This document shows, piece after piece, positions 9,570 to 18,661 of a stretch of 64,000 bases of DNA. Origin of the DNA: Pantoea rodasii. GTDB taxonomy: Bacteria > Pseudomonadota > Gammaproteobacteria > Enterobacterales > Enterobacteriaceae. Position numbers and translations under genes: made by a program. Every line of letters begins with the position of its first letter. Position 1 is the first letter of the stretch. The notes beneath the pieces were generated by a model. That model searched no databases, was not told the DNA's origin, and was given only the letters and a program-made list of their open reading frames with translations. The DNA is taken from NCBI RefSeq assembly GCF_002095465.1, contig NZ_MLFP01000008.1, positions 140,281 to 204,280 on the forward strand, read 5' to 3'.

Positions 9570-10064
9570 TTATGGCAGGGCCGCTATAAGCTTCTGCCGC
9601 AGCGTACTGATGCGGCAGGCCAGTTCAGCAAGTTCTTCATAAGGCGTTCCCATCACTGAAACCATATCTGTCGGCACGCCGTAGGCCTGTTCTGTAAGCT
9701 GCCATCCCTGTTTCGTCAGGGAAATAATTACCCTGCGCTCGTCACCACCAACGTCGCGATTACGGGCAATGATACCGCCTGACTCAAGCCTTTTGAGGAG
9801 ATGGCTGAGCGTACCTGAATCCAGGAAGACACGATCACCTATTTCAGAAACGGTGATGTTATTATGTTCCTGGAGCGTGAGCAGAACCAGATACTGCGGG
9901 TAAGTGAGCCCAAGAGGCCTGAGCCTCGACTGGTAGAGTTTGGTCATTGCCAGCGAAGCGGAGTAAAGCGCAAAGCAGAGAAAGTCGTCAACAGTCGCGG
10001 GGACATCAGCTGCTAGCACAGCGTTATCTTCTTCATCTCTTTCATGGTTCTTGATAGTAGTCAT
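9570..10064 (-). CDS. MarR-family regulator of OhrR type
   Basis: A 164-residue winged-helix regulator when started at MTTIKNHERD (10064); an upstream ATG at 10115 is possible. The motif CFALYSASLAMTKLYQ holds the conserved reactive cysteine (Cys30) of OhrR, the organic-hydroperoxide sensor that leaves its operator when the Cys is oxidised. The DNA-binding part follows: LTYPQYLVLLTLQE, then ITVSEIGDRVFLDSGTLSHL (recognition helix) and ERRVIISLTKQG (wing). Length is normal for the family. No ohr peroxidase gene is adjacent, so its target is probably elsewhere or is itself. The upstream neighbour is the minus-strand chemoreceptor operon, 215 bases away. Confidence 0.88.
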   Translation of the reverse strand: MTTIKNHERDEEDNAVLAADVPATVDDFLCFALYSASLAMTKLYQSRLRPLGLTYPQYLVLLTLQEHNNITVSEIGDRVFLDSGTLSHLLKRLESGGIIARNRDVGGDERRVIISLTKQGWQLTEQAYGVPTDMVSVMGTPYEELAELACRISTLRQKLIAALP

Positions 10065-10279
10065 TCGCACCCCAGGTAACGTGGAGGACAGTCCTCCTTC
10101 CTGAAGCGGAGTCACCAGACGTTCAGCTCGGACCTGTGAAGAACTGCACCGGAAGCAGGCAATGACCGGAGGAGCCAGCCTGCTTAAAGATGAGCAGAAT
10201 TATTAAATCAAACTAAAGTGAAGTCAATCTTGCCCACGCTCCAGGCGGACAAGATCGGGCTTTGTTTTTACCCCCCCAT

Positions 10280-10609
10280 TTAAATATTCAGGCTGCGGCG
10301 CCCTGCATTTTCTGCACATCGCAGGAAATTGCTCATCATCTGTATCATTCGCCCCGTAGCAAGCAGGTCTGCCGCCAGTAGTAAGTCCGTTTTCACTATA
10401 AGGTCCATGAGATTGCGGTCATTCATGCCCGCCTGAATACTTTCATACAGCACTGACAGGTGCACCCAGTTGTTCGCAAACGTGTCCGTACAGAGATATT
10501 CACCTTCACAGAGTTGCCTCATCAGAAAGTCGACCTTGCTCTTCAGCTCGCCAATGCGTGAGAGCAGGTCTGACGGGACGTAAGATATCGCGTTGTCAGA
10601 GGCACTCAT
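10280..10609 (-). CDS. Hypothetical protein coupled to the upstream chemoreceptor
   Basis: A 109-residue protein whose ATG overlaps the TGA of the chemoreceptor gene (ATGA), so it is very likely translated with it. Predicted to be helical, with heptad-like runs such as LLSRIGELKSKVDFLMRQL and LLLAADLLATGRMIQMM. No membrane segment or signal peptide. I do not recognise the family. By position it may be an accessory of the receptor (adaptor, modulator or localisation factor), but nothing in the sequence proves that. An amphipathic helical bundle is the most one can say. Confidence 0.7.
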   Translation of the reverse strand: MSASDNAISYVPSDLLSRIGELKSKVDFLMRQLCEGEYLCTDTFANNWVHLSVLYESIQAGMNDRNLMDLIVKTDLLLAADLLATGRMIQMMSNFLRCAENAGRRSLNI

Positions 10610-12150
10610 ACTCGGAAGGTTTCCACTATTGCCCGAAGGGCGTGGGCCTGTGCGGAAAGTGACTGCGATGCCGTGGAGGATTCTTCCACCAGAGCGGCAT
10701 TGTTTTGCGTCACGCCGTCCATCTGGCTTACCGCCACGCTGACTTGTGCTATTCCCTGCATCTGTTCGGCAGAGGACAGTGATATGTTGTCCATTGCGTC
10801 TGCCAGCTCCCCCACCATCCCGACAATTTTCAGAATACTTTCCCCTGTGCCCGTGGCAACGGTTACGCCATCTTCAACCTGGTTCACAGCCTGCTCAATC
10901 AGCGTTTTGATATCCCGGGCGGCGCTGGCACTGCGCTGTGCCAGCGTTCTGACCTCACCCGCGACTACGGCGAATCCCCGACCATCTTCTCCGGCCCGCG
11001 CAGCCTCCACAGCGGCATTCAGCGCCAGTATATTGGTCTGAAAGGCAATACTCTCAATGACGCCGGTAATATCACGTACTTTTCCGGCACTGAGAGATAT
11101 TTTGTTCATGGTCTGTGACATGCGACTGACATCTTCCTCACCGGTCCGTGCCAGAATTGCGGTCGCCCGCGCTGTGTCGGCCGTCTGCCGGGCGCCCGCT
11201 GCGTTACTCTTAACCGTCGCGGTCAGTTGCTCCATGCTGGCGGCAGTTTCCTGCAGTGCGGCAGCCTGCTGCTCGGTCCGGGAAGACAGCTCAGTATTAC
11301 CCTGAGAAATTTCGTCAGCTGCCGTGGCGACGGAGGATGACGAGTTCCTGATGTCAGAGACCAGACTGCGCAGACTTGCCTGCATGGCCGCCAGCGATGC
11401 CAGCAGGCTGGTTGTATCGTTTCGGTAAAGCGCGACCGGATAAGTCAGGTCGCCACCCGCTATGGCCGCAGCCAGAGCCTGTGCCTGAACAGGTTCACCG
11501 CCCAGCTGGCGCATCAACAGCCTCACGGTCAGGAAACAGGTCACTGCAGCCATCAGAACAGACAGCAGGGTAAGCCCCGAGAGAAGCGTGGCCGTCCGGG
11601 AGGTACTGGCGCTGTTTTCAGTGACGGTAGTACGGCTCAGCTGCATTTCAATATCGGTAAGTTCATCAAGTGCATCCATCAGCGCCTTCTGAGCAGGGCG
11701 GGCTGTGGTCATCAGATACACGGTCGCCTCCTGTTGACGATTTTCGAGCCCCAGCTTTCCTGCCGTCATCAGCGTGGAAAGTGCCGATGATTCAGAGGAG
11801 ATCACGCGCTCCAGGGCAGATTTCCCATGAGCGGAAACATTTGAGGACATACTCTGCTCCAGCATTTTGCGCTTCTCGACATAAGCGTCACGCTGAGCCA
11901 CCAGTCGCTGCCACTCGGGCTGCATTTCTACAGGGTCTGAAAGGAGTGCGAGGTTACGAACTGCAATAGCCATATCGCGGGCGCCGCCGCGCATGTCCAG
12001 CACCAGTGCAAATCGCTTCATCTTTACATCAACAGTATCGTTCATGCTGTCGCGGGCATGCCATAACGCCTGAATGGCGATACCCGTACAAATGATAAAA
12101 AGCAGAATAAGGCTGCCGAAGCCTACAGTCAGACGCGTTGAAATTTTCAT
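10606..12150 (-). CDS. Methyl-accepting chemotaxis protein, transmembrane (4HB-HAMP-MCP)
   Basis: A classical inner-membrane chemoreceptor. The start at 12150 (MKISTRLTVGFGSL) is preferred because GGAAA precedes it; ATG at 12162 adds four residues. The first membrane segment is at about residues 6-27, then a periplasmic helical-bundle sensor to about 185 with Arg and acidic residues typical of the 4HB_MCP type, a second membrane segment (LTLLSVLMAAVTCFLTV), HAMP, and a full signalling domain. The hairpin tip keeps [20 protein letters not shown] and [19 protein letters not shown]. Methylation-type helices (EQQAAALQETAASMEQLTA) are present. It has no C-terminal NWETF-like tether, so it probably relies on other receptors for adaptation enzymes. 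The ligand is unknown. Coupled to the small gene at 10280-10609. Confidence 0.95.
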   Translation of the reverse strand: MKISTRLTVGFGSLILLFIICTGIAIQALWHARDSMNDTVDVKMKRFALVLDMRGGARDMAIAVRNLALLSDPVEMQPEWQRLVAQRDAYVEKRKMLEQSMSSNVSAHGKSALERVISSESSALSTLMTAGKLGLENRQQEATVYLMTTARPAQKALMDALDELTDIEMQLSRTTVTENSASTSRTATLLSGLTLLSVLMAAVTCFLTVRLLMRQLGGEPVQAQALAAAIAGGDLTYPVALYRNDTTSLLASLAAMQASLRSLVSDIRNSSSSVATAADEISQGNTELSSRTEQQAAALQETAASMEQLTATVKSNAAGARQTADTARATAILARTGEEDVSRMSQTMNKISLSAGKVRDITGVIESIAFQTNILALNAAVEAARAGEDGRGFAVVAGEVRTLAQRSASAARDIKTLIEQAVNQVEDGVTVATGTGESILKIVGMVGELADAMDNISLSSAEQMQGIAQVSVAVSQMDGVTQNNAALVEESSTASQSLSAQAHALRAIVETFRV

Positions 12151-12162
12151 CAAGTTTTCCAT

Positions 12163-13936
12163 GAGTGATAAAAGTACTACGCTTTATCGGCCTGAGGGTT
12201 TATTCCATGAGGGTTGGAGTTAATTAAATTGAACACAATGTTATTTGCATTTAATCATCATACGAAAGCGAGGCTATACGAGCTAACCCCCGGGCTGTGG
12301 CCAAAAATTGCAGCCGAAGCGGTAGCCAGAAGCACGTCTAAAACAATCGCAGTATCAGTTTACGCCCCCGGTGAGGCACATAATATATATCGGCATAAGC
12401 GCAGCCGGGATCTTTCATTGACTGGAATCACTCTCAAACTCACTGATGGAAGTGGTTAAATCAAAGAACCATAACTTCTGCAGCAGAAGCTCTGCTAGTT
12501 GCCATCACCTGCCGCGGCAGGAGCGGGAGGTAATACTGCTGTCGTTCGTACCGGAGTGACAACTTTAGCGCGTTCATTGTCTTCCGGGCCAGAAGCGAGA
12601 ATCCAGGTAAATGCATGGAACCCGCTGGATCAGCGAAGAAACCTGCAACATGACTCGGCTGAAGCCTCTTGAACCAGAGCTGCGCTGTGTCAAGTCAACT
12701 ACCTGATTGACCCCCCAGTTGAATATGACCCATACCCTTAGACGTTTCACTGGCGGTAGCAGCTACCTACATGTTCACGAGTCGGGGGGGACGGAAAACG
12801 CGGCCAGATGCCCGGTATTGAGGGGGTGGACTCAGGGTCGCTACGGTTTACCGATTGCACGGCGCTGTGCAGGACAAAAAGAGGTTACCTGCATTTTCTC
12901 TGAAAAGGCCCGGCACCCATCGGCCCACACGAATGTTAAAGCACTCATGAGACACTGTCGGCGGCCGAAGATATGATGCAGAGAACTGATAAATCCGAAT
13001 CACCACATATAGCCAGAAGCTTGCCCCGACCTGTTTTACGACTTCACCTTCATGCCTGGCAGAAAACCTTCGCGAAATTGCAGTTATGCTGGAAGTACGC
13101 AGCCCGTTTATTCGCTCTGCAGAACGGCATTACACCACTGGCAGCCGAGATGAACCATTAAAGGTTATCTCAGGAATATCCCGGTAGAGGCGGATGTTTA
13201 CCCGCTAAACGTCGCGGTCTGGCTATCAGATGATCGGATCAACACATTCAGAGGTATTCATTCGAAGGCACCTGTAAAGCTGATCAGTCCCCACGCGTCA
13301 ATCTGTTTAAGAGTCAGACAGGTATCATCAATGTCAGGGGGGTAAAGAGGGTTCTTACCGGCTCACCTCTGCCAGTTAAATGAATTTCAGAGGCCCCTTC
13401 GCCTGTGTTAAACACCCGCATGCAACGAAGGACATCGTTCCGGGAAATATTGCATCACCGACGCCGGGATAATTTACTATGCTGAAAAATCAGGCATTAG
13501 GCTAGCACTCTCCCTTGCGCCTACATGATTGTTATTTTTCAGTACAACATCAAAGATAAGGGACACTGTAAATCTGCCTCGGAAAGTAGAGGACCTGTTG
13601 AAATGTAAAGAAGAACGGGAAAATAATTTTTCAAATTACCTTAGCGAACCGACGTGAGGAAACGTCATTTACGTTAGCCTCAGTTCTTCCGCAAAGAGAA
13701 TAAAACACCGAGGCTTCAACGTTGATGTTAACGAAAACAATATCATACCAGTGCACAATACAAAGCAATAATATATAAATAACATCAGGTGTTTATAATA
13801 ATTAAAAATAATTCAATCCATTACCCTCATTATTTCATAGTCATTGATAGGGTGTTTTATTTAAACCCCCCTTCATTTGCTATGATTTTCATGTGGTGAA
13901 CGCAACTCTTTGTCATTAACTCAGCGAGGTGTAAAC
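12163..13936. other. Long stretch without a supported gene
   Basis: Frames at 12214-12459, 12707-12976 and 12973-13161 lack ribosome binding sites and family signatures. The last 250 bases before the YmgA-like gene are AT-rich and probably hold its promoter, but I cannot fix a hexamer pair. Confidence 0.35.
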
Positions 13937-14239
13937 GTGTTGTACAGCGAAGACATGACCGGTCACGCAGTTATTGGTGAAGCAGCAGTCAGACTTGCCC
14001 TGCGTGAACAGGAAATAACCGTCGATGCGCTCCTGACGGAACTGAACGTTATGCTGAAAAATGAAAAGCTCAGCCTCCGCCGCATCAGCGCCGCAATAGG
14101 ATGGCTGCGCGACTTCCGGAGTATGGGCGCCCGCGATGGCACGGCAAAGGGCTGGATGCTCCCTGATGTCGACAGCCAGAGTGGCGGCGGCAAAGCCATC
14201 ATCCGCCTTTATGCCGATGATGAAGATGAAATAAGATAA
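13937..14239 (+). CDS. YmgA-like connector-family protein (HxVIGEA subgroup)
   Basis: A 100-residue small protein. GTG at 13937 is chosen because GAGG lies 7 bases upstream. The N-terminal half has HAVIGEAAVRLALREQEITV, then a second helix LLTELNVMLKNEK, then RISAAIGWLRDF. The (I/V)(I/L)GEA signature and following helices are shared with YmgA-like proteins at 23765, 50480, 51641 and 54525 and with the broken copy at 33190. E. coli YmgA is thought to be a small Rcs-pathway connector induced through BluR/BluF. The C-terminal 35 residues, rich in Gly and Asp, are not part of the family core. The AriR-like gene at 14465 follows on the same strand, so this pair mirrors the ymgA-ariR order of the complete operon at 50 kb. 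Confidence 0.72.
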   Translation: MLYSEDMTGHAVIGEAAVRLALREQEITVDALLTELNVMLKNEKLSLRRISAAIGWLRDFRSMGARDGTAKGWMLPDVDSQSGGGKAIIRLYADDEDEIR

Positions 14240-14464
14240 CAACCTCCCGTGACAGCGAGCGCAGAGCGCCAGATCCTGCGTACTCTTTTAAAAACTGAGT
14301 ACGAAACACACAGCCTGATTAACGAAGCGCATTCCTGCCTTGTCCGACCTATAATGTTCATACCGACAGGCATGCACTGCGGATGCAGCGTTATCGGTAA
14401 TAAAATAATAACACACGTAACCATTTCCATCGCCGTCATCCGCTTCGGCAGGGACTTCCATAGC

Positions 14465-14728
14465 ATGAAAAACACTAATTCGGTGACAATAATTCGCGCC
14501 AGGCTAAAGAACTGTGGCGATGCACTGGCGGCAGAGCGCCATGAGCTTGAGGCGGCAATCCGGGCGATTATTGCCTCGGGCGGGCAGTTGACCAATAAGA
14601 CGATCATTATTGACGTCATCCATAAACTTGAACGCGAGCATGATGCGCAAAGACAGGCGGTGCTGCGCAACGTGCTGGAAATGGTTGTCAAACATACACC
14701 GGACGACGCCGGCGGACAGGCCTCGTGA
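14465..14728 (+). CDS. AriR/YmgB-like connector protein
   Basis: An 87-residue protein starting MKNTNSVTIIRARL; the frame is open further upstream, but AGGGA lies 10 bases before this ATG and the length then equals E. coli AriR (88). The family pattern is clear: ELEAAIRAIIASGGQLTNKT, then IIIDVIHKLEREHDAQR and LRNVLEMVVKHTPDD, matching AriR around KNIILSLIHSLETTSD and its TADD end. AriR is a dimeric helical protein reported to affect biofilm, acid resistance and the Rcs phosphorelay. It follows a YmgA-like gene with a 225-base gap that contains no other convincing gene. Confidence 0.82.
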   Translation: MKNTNSVTIIRARLKNCGDALAAERHELEAAIRAIIASGGQLTNKTIIIDVIHKLEREHDAQRQAVLRNVLEMVVKHTPDDAGGQAS

Positions 14729-15016
14729 CGTCGGAACTGAGCTGAAGGGCTGTTTTCAGTTAATTTTAGCGACAAAGAGCCGGATAGCGCTGCTTCAGGC
14801 TTCGAGTAGGGACGTATCGGAGATAGACCCCTTCAGGTGCCATAGCGTGTCTATCAGTTCGTACGGGCTCACTGATTCGCCCCTGAGCAGTATCTGCCTG
14901 ATGGCCAGCCCGATGACTTAGTGCGTCAGGTCGCTGGAATCTTGTCCGTTTTTCAGTTCCGCACCACTTATGAGCATAGACACATTATATGCTTAATAAG
15001 CGGTGTGTATAAATAT

Positions 15017-15040
15017 GCAAAAAAACCGCCCGGAGGCGGT
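15017..15040 (-). terminator. Rho-independent terminator fused to the stop codon of the small acidic gene
   Basis: On the minus strand an ACCGCC/GGCGGT stem with a 4-base loop is followed by seven T residues. The stem begins in the TGA stop codon itself (TGACCGCC). The same arrangement recurs at 55509-55530. Confidence 0.85.
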
Positions 15041-15171
15041 CAGATCAGCGGGATAGAGCCCCGGTCTGGCGGGATATCTCTGTCACCGCCAGGTACCTCG
15101 TCCTCGTGACCAGGCGCGGGCTCGTGGTCCGGAACCGGCGTGGCGTCGTCAGGCACAGGATGATCAGACAT
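15040..15171 (-). CDS. Small acidic, proline-rich protein (MSDHP family)
   Basis: A 43-residue frame too short for usual gene finders. ATG at 15171 is preceded by GGGGGA. It begins MSDHPVPDDATPVPDHEP and continues EDEVPGGDRDIP. The same pattern (MCDHPITDDTSPLPNQEP, then DDELPGGDGDAP) occurs in the second locus at 55294-55509, which supports a real gene. Very acidic and probably disordered. Upstream and in the same frame, after a TAA, lies a second short frame (15220-15294), so this may be either the second gene of a pair or the 3' part of one gene split by a nonsense codon. The terminator follows at once. Function unknown. Confidence 0.55.
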   Translation of the reverse strand: MSDHPVPDDATPVPDHEPAPGHEDEVPGGDRDIPPDRGSIPLI

Positions 15172-15219
15172 GCTATTTCCCCCCTTCTGCTTCGCATTAT
15201 CGCTGTCCCTGGTGTCTTT

Positions 15220-15294
15220 TTAGTTGCCCGCGGGCAGTTTGCTTTGGTCGGCGTCTTTGCCATCCTTCACATTTTTATCGTTACGGTCAGTCAT
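15220..15294 (-). CDS. Very small charged protein or leader upstream of the MSDHP gene
   Basis: A 24-residue frame, MTDRNDKNVKDGKDADQSKL plus four residues, with GGAGG at ideal distance before the ATG at 15294. It is in the same frame as the following MSDHP protein and separated from it by a TAA and 16 sense codons. The homologous locus at 55294 begins likewise with MTERNEIHVNDEM behind GGAGG and also stops early. The early stop in both copies favours a true short first gene, or a leader, over accidental nonsense mutation. Confidence 0.45.
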   Translation of the reverse strand: MTDRNDKNVKDGKDADQSKLPAGN

Positions 15295-15733
15295 GGTTAC
15301 CTCCGGTATCAGGTATCATTAAGTTTACATGAGTGACTGTACCCTTTGTTTATTATTATCCGATCTGTGACTTAAGCGTAAAAACACCGCCTCTAGCGGG
15401 TGGACATGCCGGGGTATCCCGCGCTTCGGACATGCTTTGTCCACGTAGAGCTGGCTGATGCAGGCCTCTACGCTCATACGCTGCAACTGAGTCTGATACA
15501 TGTTCCGTTAACTGAGGGCCGAGCCCAGGAACTGACGTTCCGGGCGGCCTTCCAGGCATACGTTCCGTTCCGCGAGGAAGAGATGTTGCTGCAGCGTAAC
15601 CCCAAGCAGGATGTGCAGAAAGAAATGCGGAAAATGGGTAAGCGTCTCATACAAATCGTCGTCCATTTGTATTCGTGTTACCTGCCATGGACACTTTCGC
15701 GAAAATGGACACTATCGGGGGGGCCTGATCCTT
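15295..15733. other. Stretch without a supported gene
   Basis: The plus-strand frame at 15400-15798 reads as noise for most of its length. A short repeated TGGACACT element at about 15692-15716 may mark an edge of the IS66 remnant that follows. Confidence 0.3.
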
Positions 15734-16330
15734 ACGATGCCAATGACGCCGGAGCTGCTGCGGGCGCTGGTCAGCGAACTCAGGGAGGAGAGGCATGATT
15801 AGCTTTCCGGCTGACTCACGCATAAGCCTGGTCGCCGACGTGATGAATATGCGCTTCAGCTTCAACGAACTGGCGGCAAAATTGCAGAAGACGCTGCATG
15901 AGAAAACGGCGCACAAGCTGCATGACACTGAAGAACACCTGGGAGCCCTGCAGGGGGAGATGGCGAAAGTACTGGGTGAGCAGCATGACCCGGCACTGCC
16001 GCCGACCTAAACCGCCTCTCCGGCGTGCGGCGGCAACCTTAGCCCGCTGAGCTGCGACATGTCAGAGCAGCGGGAGGTTATCGAAACGTAGCGACCTGAG
16101 CTGGCCTGCTGTCTGTGTGACCATATCGGCTCAGGCGCCCTATGCTCTCAATGCTGCTTCGTCGCTCAGGCCTGCTGGCGCGCATCGTCCATCGTCAGGG
16201 CGTGGATCTGAGCCTGGCCGCGCAGGTACGCTGGTCCGGAGCGGTGAGTGAAGTGCTGGAGTCGCTGTACGACCTGTTGCGCCACTACGTACTTATGCCG
16301 GGCAAAGTGCACACCGACGTTACAATTTAA
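15734..16330 (+). mobile_element. IS66-family remnant (tnpB and tnpC fragments)
   Basis: The frame at 15795-16010 starts MISFPADSRISLVADVMNMR and continues with SFNELAAKLQKTL, which matches the N terminus of IS66 TnpB (canonical MISLPAGTRIWLVAG-x-TDMR). It then changes into unrelated or TnpC-like coiled-coil sequence. Its ATG overlaps the end of the preceding short frame (TPELLRALVSELREE), like the tnpA-tnpB overlap of IS66. The frame at 16142-16330 matches the middle of the TnpC transposase: RSGLLARIV, RQGVDLSLAAQVRWSGAVSE and HYVLMPGKVHTDVT (canonical GKVHADDTP). No complete transposase and no clear terminal repeats remain. Confidence 0.65.
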
Positions 16331-16425
16331 TCACATGCTAAACGTCCGCACTTTTTTTTGACGATTTGAATTACCAGAAAAGTTAAGGCATTAATAGCAC
16401 ATCTATGGAGTCCAGAGGGAAAACT

Positions 16426-18384
16426 ATGGAGATGGATGACTGGTGGTTTGGGTGGAAGGAGTTCACGCCCGAGCTGCCCTGCCCGGGCAAGGTTGTATTA
16501 ATGGTTGGCGCGGGAATTTCGATAGCGTCCCCCACGCAACTCCCCGGAGGATACGATCTAACTGAAGCCCTGCTCGACCATTTATTAGACAACAAAGCGA
16601 CTTCCGAAATAAAAAAGGTGTTTAGCCAATGTGAACAGTGGATGGGCCGAAGTCTGCCGCGCTTAGAGCATGTGCTTGATAAAGCGTTTGAACCTTCAAC
16701 TATTGAAGGCGTCGAACGTAGCGGTTCTGCGCGGGAACTGCTGCGTATTTTTTCCCACCGTCCTCCGAATGCGAATCACCACCTGATTGCCGATTACCTT
16801 CTGAAGCACCGTGGTTGGTGTATTACCACCAATTTTGATGACTGTATCGAACAGGCGGGCCATCATCAAATCCCTGTGCACATTATTGACCCTGATACCA
16901 AAACTTTTGACATTCTGCACCGGGAATATGGCGAAGACTGGGGTCTCATCAAAGTGCACGGGACGATAGAACACGGCTGCTCTGGCCTTGGCGTAACACT
17001 TTCGGACCTGGAGCACGGGCTGCCAGAAGCTTTCAAAACGCAGCTCCAACAGGTTACAAATCAGGCCGATTTAATGGTGGTTGCAGGATACAGTGGCACT
17101 GATCATTTTGACATTAATCACTGGATCCGTGAGCGCTGGAATGGAGATCGTTCGACCCGGTTGGTGTGGATTGATCACCGTATTAAAGTAGAGGAAGAGT
17201 TCTGGCTGCTCGACGGGCAGGAAAGTCGCGAGCCGAAAGTCTATTGGCAGGGAGCCTTTGGCGGTATGAAGATTCAGTACGGGCCTACGCCAGAACTGCT
17301 TACTGCCCTACTTGGAATTCCCAGTAGAACACTGGCCGTTACTGGAGAAGGCAAAGATTGGTGGCGAACGGCTCTGGCTGAATATTATACTCCGACGGAG
17401 AAAGAAAAATACCTTACCGGTACACGCCTCGCCAGTTCTATGGGTCTTGGCCAACTAGCTGAGGAGCAGCTCCGCTATTTGAAACGTCAGCTGGAGAACG
17501 ACAATTTGTTAGTGCCTTTTGAAGCTGAGATTTACTACTCCCGTGGGTTTATAGCTGGGGCGCTAATGATACAAAGCGATCAAAAAACCCCGCACGAAAA
17601 AATCAGAAAAGTGAATCGTACCGGTCTAATTCGCGCTAAAGGTAAACCTGCAAAGGCGCTATTATTTTATCTTGCACAGTGGTTTAAGAGCTCACGCAAA
17701 CTCTCACTTGATGAACAAATAGACGCGTTTGCCTGTCTGCTGGATATCGCTGAACGGAGGCAAAAATGGCGGATCTGGCAAAGTAAACCTTTGCGACGTC
17801 TCGGCGAAAAAATATGCATCTTTTTCCATCAGTATTTCATGACACTTGAGAACAATAAGCTGCCTCTGTATCTGGATGGAAGAATACAAATGCAGTCCAT
17901 TCGCGCGGGCACTCTGTTTTACGACGCAGAGGTTTTTCCCTTTGGAGAGATCTGGGATTTACTATACCGCGAGTATAGTCCTCCAATTTTTTTTACCCCG
18001 CATGGCCCGGCTATCCCTGGTTTCTATCTTACTGAACGCAGCACTGCCCGTGAAGAAGATCGCTTCGCAGACTTGGTGCTGGCGAATATTAATTACGTAA
18101 ATATCCTGCTTTCCGCACTGCGGCGTCGCTGGCCAAAGGGCAGCAAAAGTGTGTTTAAGGAAAGGCAGCAGAGGGATGGATATTTGGATTCAGGAGACTA
18201 TGTTGTTACATATATCGTGCAACTGTTGAACGAAAGTACCCAGTTAGTAAGCGCTCTGAATGCACCGCATTTGCAGATCCTCATAGCCAGAACGTGGATC
18301 AAGGCGGACAGCATTTTAGGGGGTATCGAATATTGGAAACAACAACGGCTTTATCTGGGTACTCCACGTTCACTAACGCCTTAA
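16426..18384 (+). CDS. SIR2-domain protein, candidate NADase anti-phage effector
   Basis: A 652-residue protein. ATG at 16426 is preferred over 16405 because AGAGGG lies 6 bases upstream. The N-terminal SIR2 (Rossmann NAD-binding) domain spans about residues 20-300: GAGIS (28-32) for NAD, TTNFDDCIE (134-142), KVHGTIE (176-182) with the catalytic-type His178, and VVAGYSGTDHFDIN (218-231). The remaining 350 residues are helical, with no P-loop, membrane segment or nuclease motif that I can see; they probably form a sensor or oligomerisation region. SIR2 domains of this kind in long bacterial proteins (ThsA, DSR1/DSR2, Avs5) degrade NAD+ and abort phage infection. Adjacent to an IS66 scar. A defence role is inferred. 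It appears to be a single-gene system, since the flanking genes are unrelated. Confidence 0.85.
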   Translation: MEMDDWWFGWKEFTPELPCPGKVVLMVGAGISIASPTQLPGGYDLTEALLDHLLDNKATSEIKKVFSQCEQWMGRSLPRLEHVLDKAFEPSTIEGVERSGSARELLRIFSHRPPNANHHLIADYLLKHRGWCITTNFDDCIEQAGHHQIPVHIIDPDTKTFDILHREYGEDWGLIKVHGTIEHGCSGLGVTLSDLEHGLPEAFKTQLQQVTNQADLMVVAGYSGTDHFDINHWIRERWNGDRSTRLVWIDHRIKVEEEFWLLDGQESREPKVYWQGAFGGMKIQYGPTPELLTALLGIPSRTLAVTGEGKDWWRTALAEYYTPTEKEKYLTGTRLASSMGLGQLAEEQLRYLKRQLENDNLLVPFEAEIYYSRGFIAGALMIQSDQKTPHEKIRKVNRTGLIRAKGKPAKALLFYLAQWFKSSRKLSLDEQIDAFACLLDIAERRQKWRIWQSKPLRRLGEKICIFFHQYFMTLENNKLPLYLDGRIQMQSIRAGTLFYDAEVFPFGEIWDLLYREYSPPIFFTPHGPAIPGFYLTERSTAREEDRFADLVLANINYVNILLSALRRRWPKGSKSVFKERQQRDGYLDSGDYVVTYIVQLLNESTQLVSALNAPHLQILIARTWIKADSILGGIEYWKQQRLYLGTPRSLTP

Positions 18385-18661
18385 AGCGGACACCCTAAGT
18401 CTGACGTAACCAGTATGTCTTTTAATTCGCCGTTACCTTTGTTTTTAGCCAAAGCAAGCTGATGTTGGTCTGCTCCCCATTTCTAAAGAACATGGTGTAA
18501 AAATGCATTCGGAATTTCCGCTGTTTGTGCACTACGAACCTCACTCGCGCGACTATGCTTTGTGCCAAAGTGGATTCAACCCACTTAGAAAAAGGTTAAT
18601 TAACCGGGCAGTTTGCCCATCCATTTGCTCATAAACTCTGACAAATTTCTGTGTTCTTCAG

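Noticed and set aside
10673..11969. Plus-strand frames opposite the chemoreceptor
   Set aside because: They are antisense shadows, rich in Ser/Ala/Arg, of a clear chemoreceptor on the minus strand.
14209..14775. 188-codon minus-strand frame over the AriR-like gene
   Set aside because: The plus strand encodes a protein with AriR motifs of the right length; the minus frame has no ribosome binding site and no domain.
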